Assembly (NCBI GenBank): GCA_017999435.1
Contig: JAGNLV010000001.1
Span: 679,550-743,549 of the forward strand
Reading direction: 5' to 3'
Origin: Candidatus Zixiibacteriota bacterium
GTDB lineage: Bacteria > Zixibacteria > MSB-5A5 > GN15 > FEB-12
Length of the DNA stretch: 64,000 bases
Part shown: one piece after another, positions 62,649 to 64,000 of the stretch
How positions within the stretch are numbered: position 1 is the stretch's first letter
How the letters are laid out: each line of letters begins with the position of its first letter
Notes under the pieces: model-generated
What the model saw: the letters and a program-made list of their open reading frames with translations, nothing else
Database searches by the model: none
Told to the model about the DNA's origin: nothing
Program-made: the position numbers and the translations under genes

Positions 62649-63220
62649 GGCCGCCACCCCCTCTCCGCCGCATACGTCCGCAGTTTGCCCACCGCCTCGC
62701 GGTAGTTGGTCTTCACCGTTCCGACCGCGGTTCCGGTCATCTCGGCAATCTCGGCGAACCCGAGCTGGCGGTAGAAGCGCAGCTCGAACACCAGGCGCTG
62801 GCGGGGAGGGAGGAGCCGCATGAAGGCGCTGATGTCGTCGCGGAGGCGGGCCTGCTCCAGCGCCCGGTCGGGCGCGGGTTCATCGGAGGCGCGCTCGGCC
62901 CCCGCCCCGCCGGCGTCCTCGAGCGACACCGTGCGGCCGGCCCCCCCGCGGCCCAGGTAGTTCAGCGCCTTGTTGGCCGCAATCCGGTACAGCCAGTTCT
63001 CGAAGCGGGCCTCTCGGCGGAACCCGGAGAGGTGCTGCCAGGCGGAGACGAAGGTTTCCTGCGCCAGGTCCTGGGCGGCGTCCCGGTCGCCGGTCATCCG
63101 GTAGGTCAGCGCGGTAATGTCTCTCATAGTCCGCCGTACCAGTTGCGAGAACGCCGCTCGGTCGCCGTTTTGCGCCTGCCTGACCAGGCGGTCGATTGTC
63201 TCACGGTCGTTCCCAGCCAT
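62645..63220 (-). CDS. ECF RNA polymerase sigma factor
   Basis: 191 aa. Region 2 is 'YRMTGDRDAAQDLAQETFVSAWQHLSGF' with 'ENWLYRIAANKALNYLGR'; region 4 is 'RQRLVFELRFYRQLGFAEIAEMTGTAVGTVKTNYREAVGKLR'. First gene of the sigma/anti-sigma/CpxP-like/Spy-like operon. The start ATG 63220 has only a weak GGAA upstream, and no clear promoter is visible in the 119 bases before it. Confidence 0.93.
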   Translation of the reverse strand: MAGNDRETIDRLVRQAQNGDRAAFSQLVRRTMRDITALTYRMTGDRDAAQDLAQETFVSAWQHLSGFRREARFENWLYRIAANKALNYLGRGGAGRTVSLEDAGGAGAERASDEPAPDRALEQARLRDDISAFMRLLPPRQRLVFELRFYRQLGFAEIAEMTGTAVGTVKTNYREAVGKLRTYAAERGWRP

Positions 63221-63288
63221 GCATTTAATTTCCGCCGATAAGACCGGCCCGGCAATCCAAAAGATTAATGGCCGCGGAGGAGTGTATG

Positions 63289-63314
63289 CAAAAAGGCCGG
63301 ACGGCAGTCCGGCC
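63289..63314 (-). terminator. Intrinsic terminator of mreB
   Basis: GGCCGGAC/GTCCGGCC 8-bp stem with a 4-base loop, then TTTTTGC on the minus strand, 26 bases after the mreB stop. Strong. Confidence 0.9.
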
Positions 63315-63339
63315 CGGCCAGGTCCGAGGGCGGCGCGGG

Positions 63340-64000
<661 letters not shown>

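Overview
This is a high-GC bacterial chromosome segment with a diderm (outer-membrane) gene set. Evidence for an LPS-bearing envelope is a lipid A cluster (lpxC-fabZ fusion, lpxA, lpxB, waaA, lpxK), several beta-barrel-like or lipoprotein genes and a LapA-domain protein. The lpxC-fabZ fusion is typical of the Bacteroidota/FCB assemblage. The repeated C-terminal dockerin-like modules ending in a FRGG signature recall uncultured FCB lineages such as candidate phylum Zixibacteria. That placement is an inference from gene content. There are no transposases, phage genes or CRISPR arrays, so this reads as core chromosome.

Layout. 1-2334: two surface proteins with dockerin-like ends. 2618-8633 (minus): zinc-ribbon/RDD-like membrane protein, meaB, recJ, RNase P RNA, guaB and a coiled-coil zinc-ribbon protein. 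8830-9007: tRNA-Val and a CAT tRNA. 9237-14953 (plus): a dockerin-tailed secreted protein, a palindromic repeat cluster, tRNA-Pro (minus), rlmN, a secreted protein, a lipoprotein and an exported nucleosidase. 15069-20518: a second inverted copy of the repeat cluster, then trmB, an SDR-type epimerase, lapA-like, rpsA and plsC on minus. 20798-26003: a small beta-barrel-like protein, a lone histidine-kinase dimerisation domain, a large VWA membrane protein, a polyprenyl synthase and an alpha/beta hydrolase. 26049-36461 (minus): guaA, nadB, lpxK, waaA, lpxB, a Gfo/Idh dehydrogenase, a GNAT enzyme, lpxA and lpxC-fabZ. 36516-41742: CoA-acylating aldehyde dehydrogenase, transglutaminase-like lipoprotein, a sigma-region-4-like/RHH regulator pair and a CPBP protease.

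41834-46567 (minus): holA, an ECF sigma factor, its anti-sigma factor, PspC and LiaF-like proteins, which look like an envelope-stress operon. 46817-49457 (plus): a three-gene peptide-ligase operon (RLAN domain, RimK-like ATP-grasp, GNAT fused to a C39-type papain-like peptidase). This is the best candidate for a little-studied biosynthetic system. 49558-60543 (minus): M14 carboxypeptidase with dockerin-like tail, dGTPase, three surface proteins (one cut by an in-frame amber codon), a sigma-54 activator and RNase R. 60738-63220 (minus): ECF sigma, anti-sigma and two CpxP/Spy-like periplasmic proteins, one with Cys/Met/His-rich repeats, resembling a metal-sensing module. 63340-64000: the C-terminal part of mreB.

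Most genes have clear Shine-Dalgarno sequences, and ATGA or longer overlaps show tight operons. A minority (the VWA gene, the polyprenyl synthase and possibly rnr) have -10 boxes placed so close to the ATG that they may be leaderless. Function calls rest on motif recognition by eye; no database search was run.
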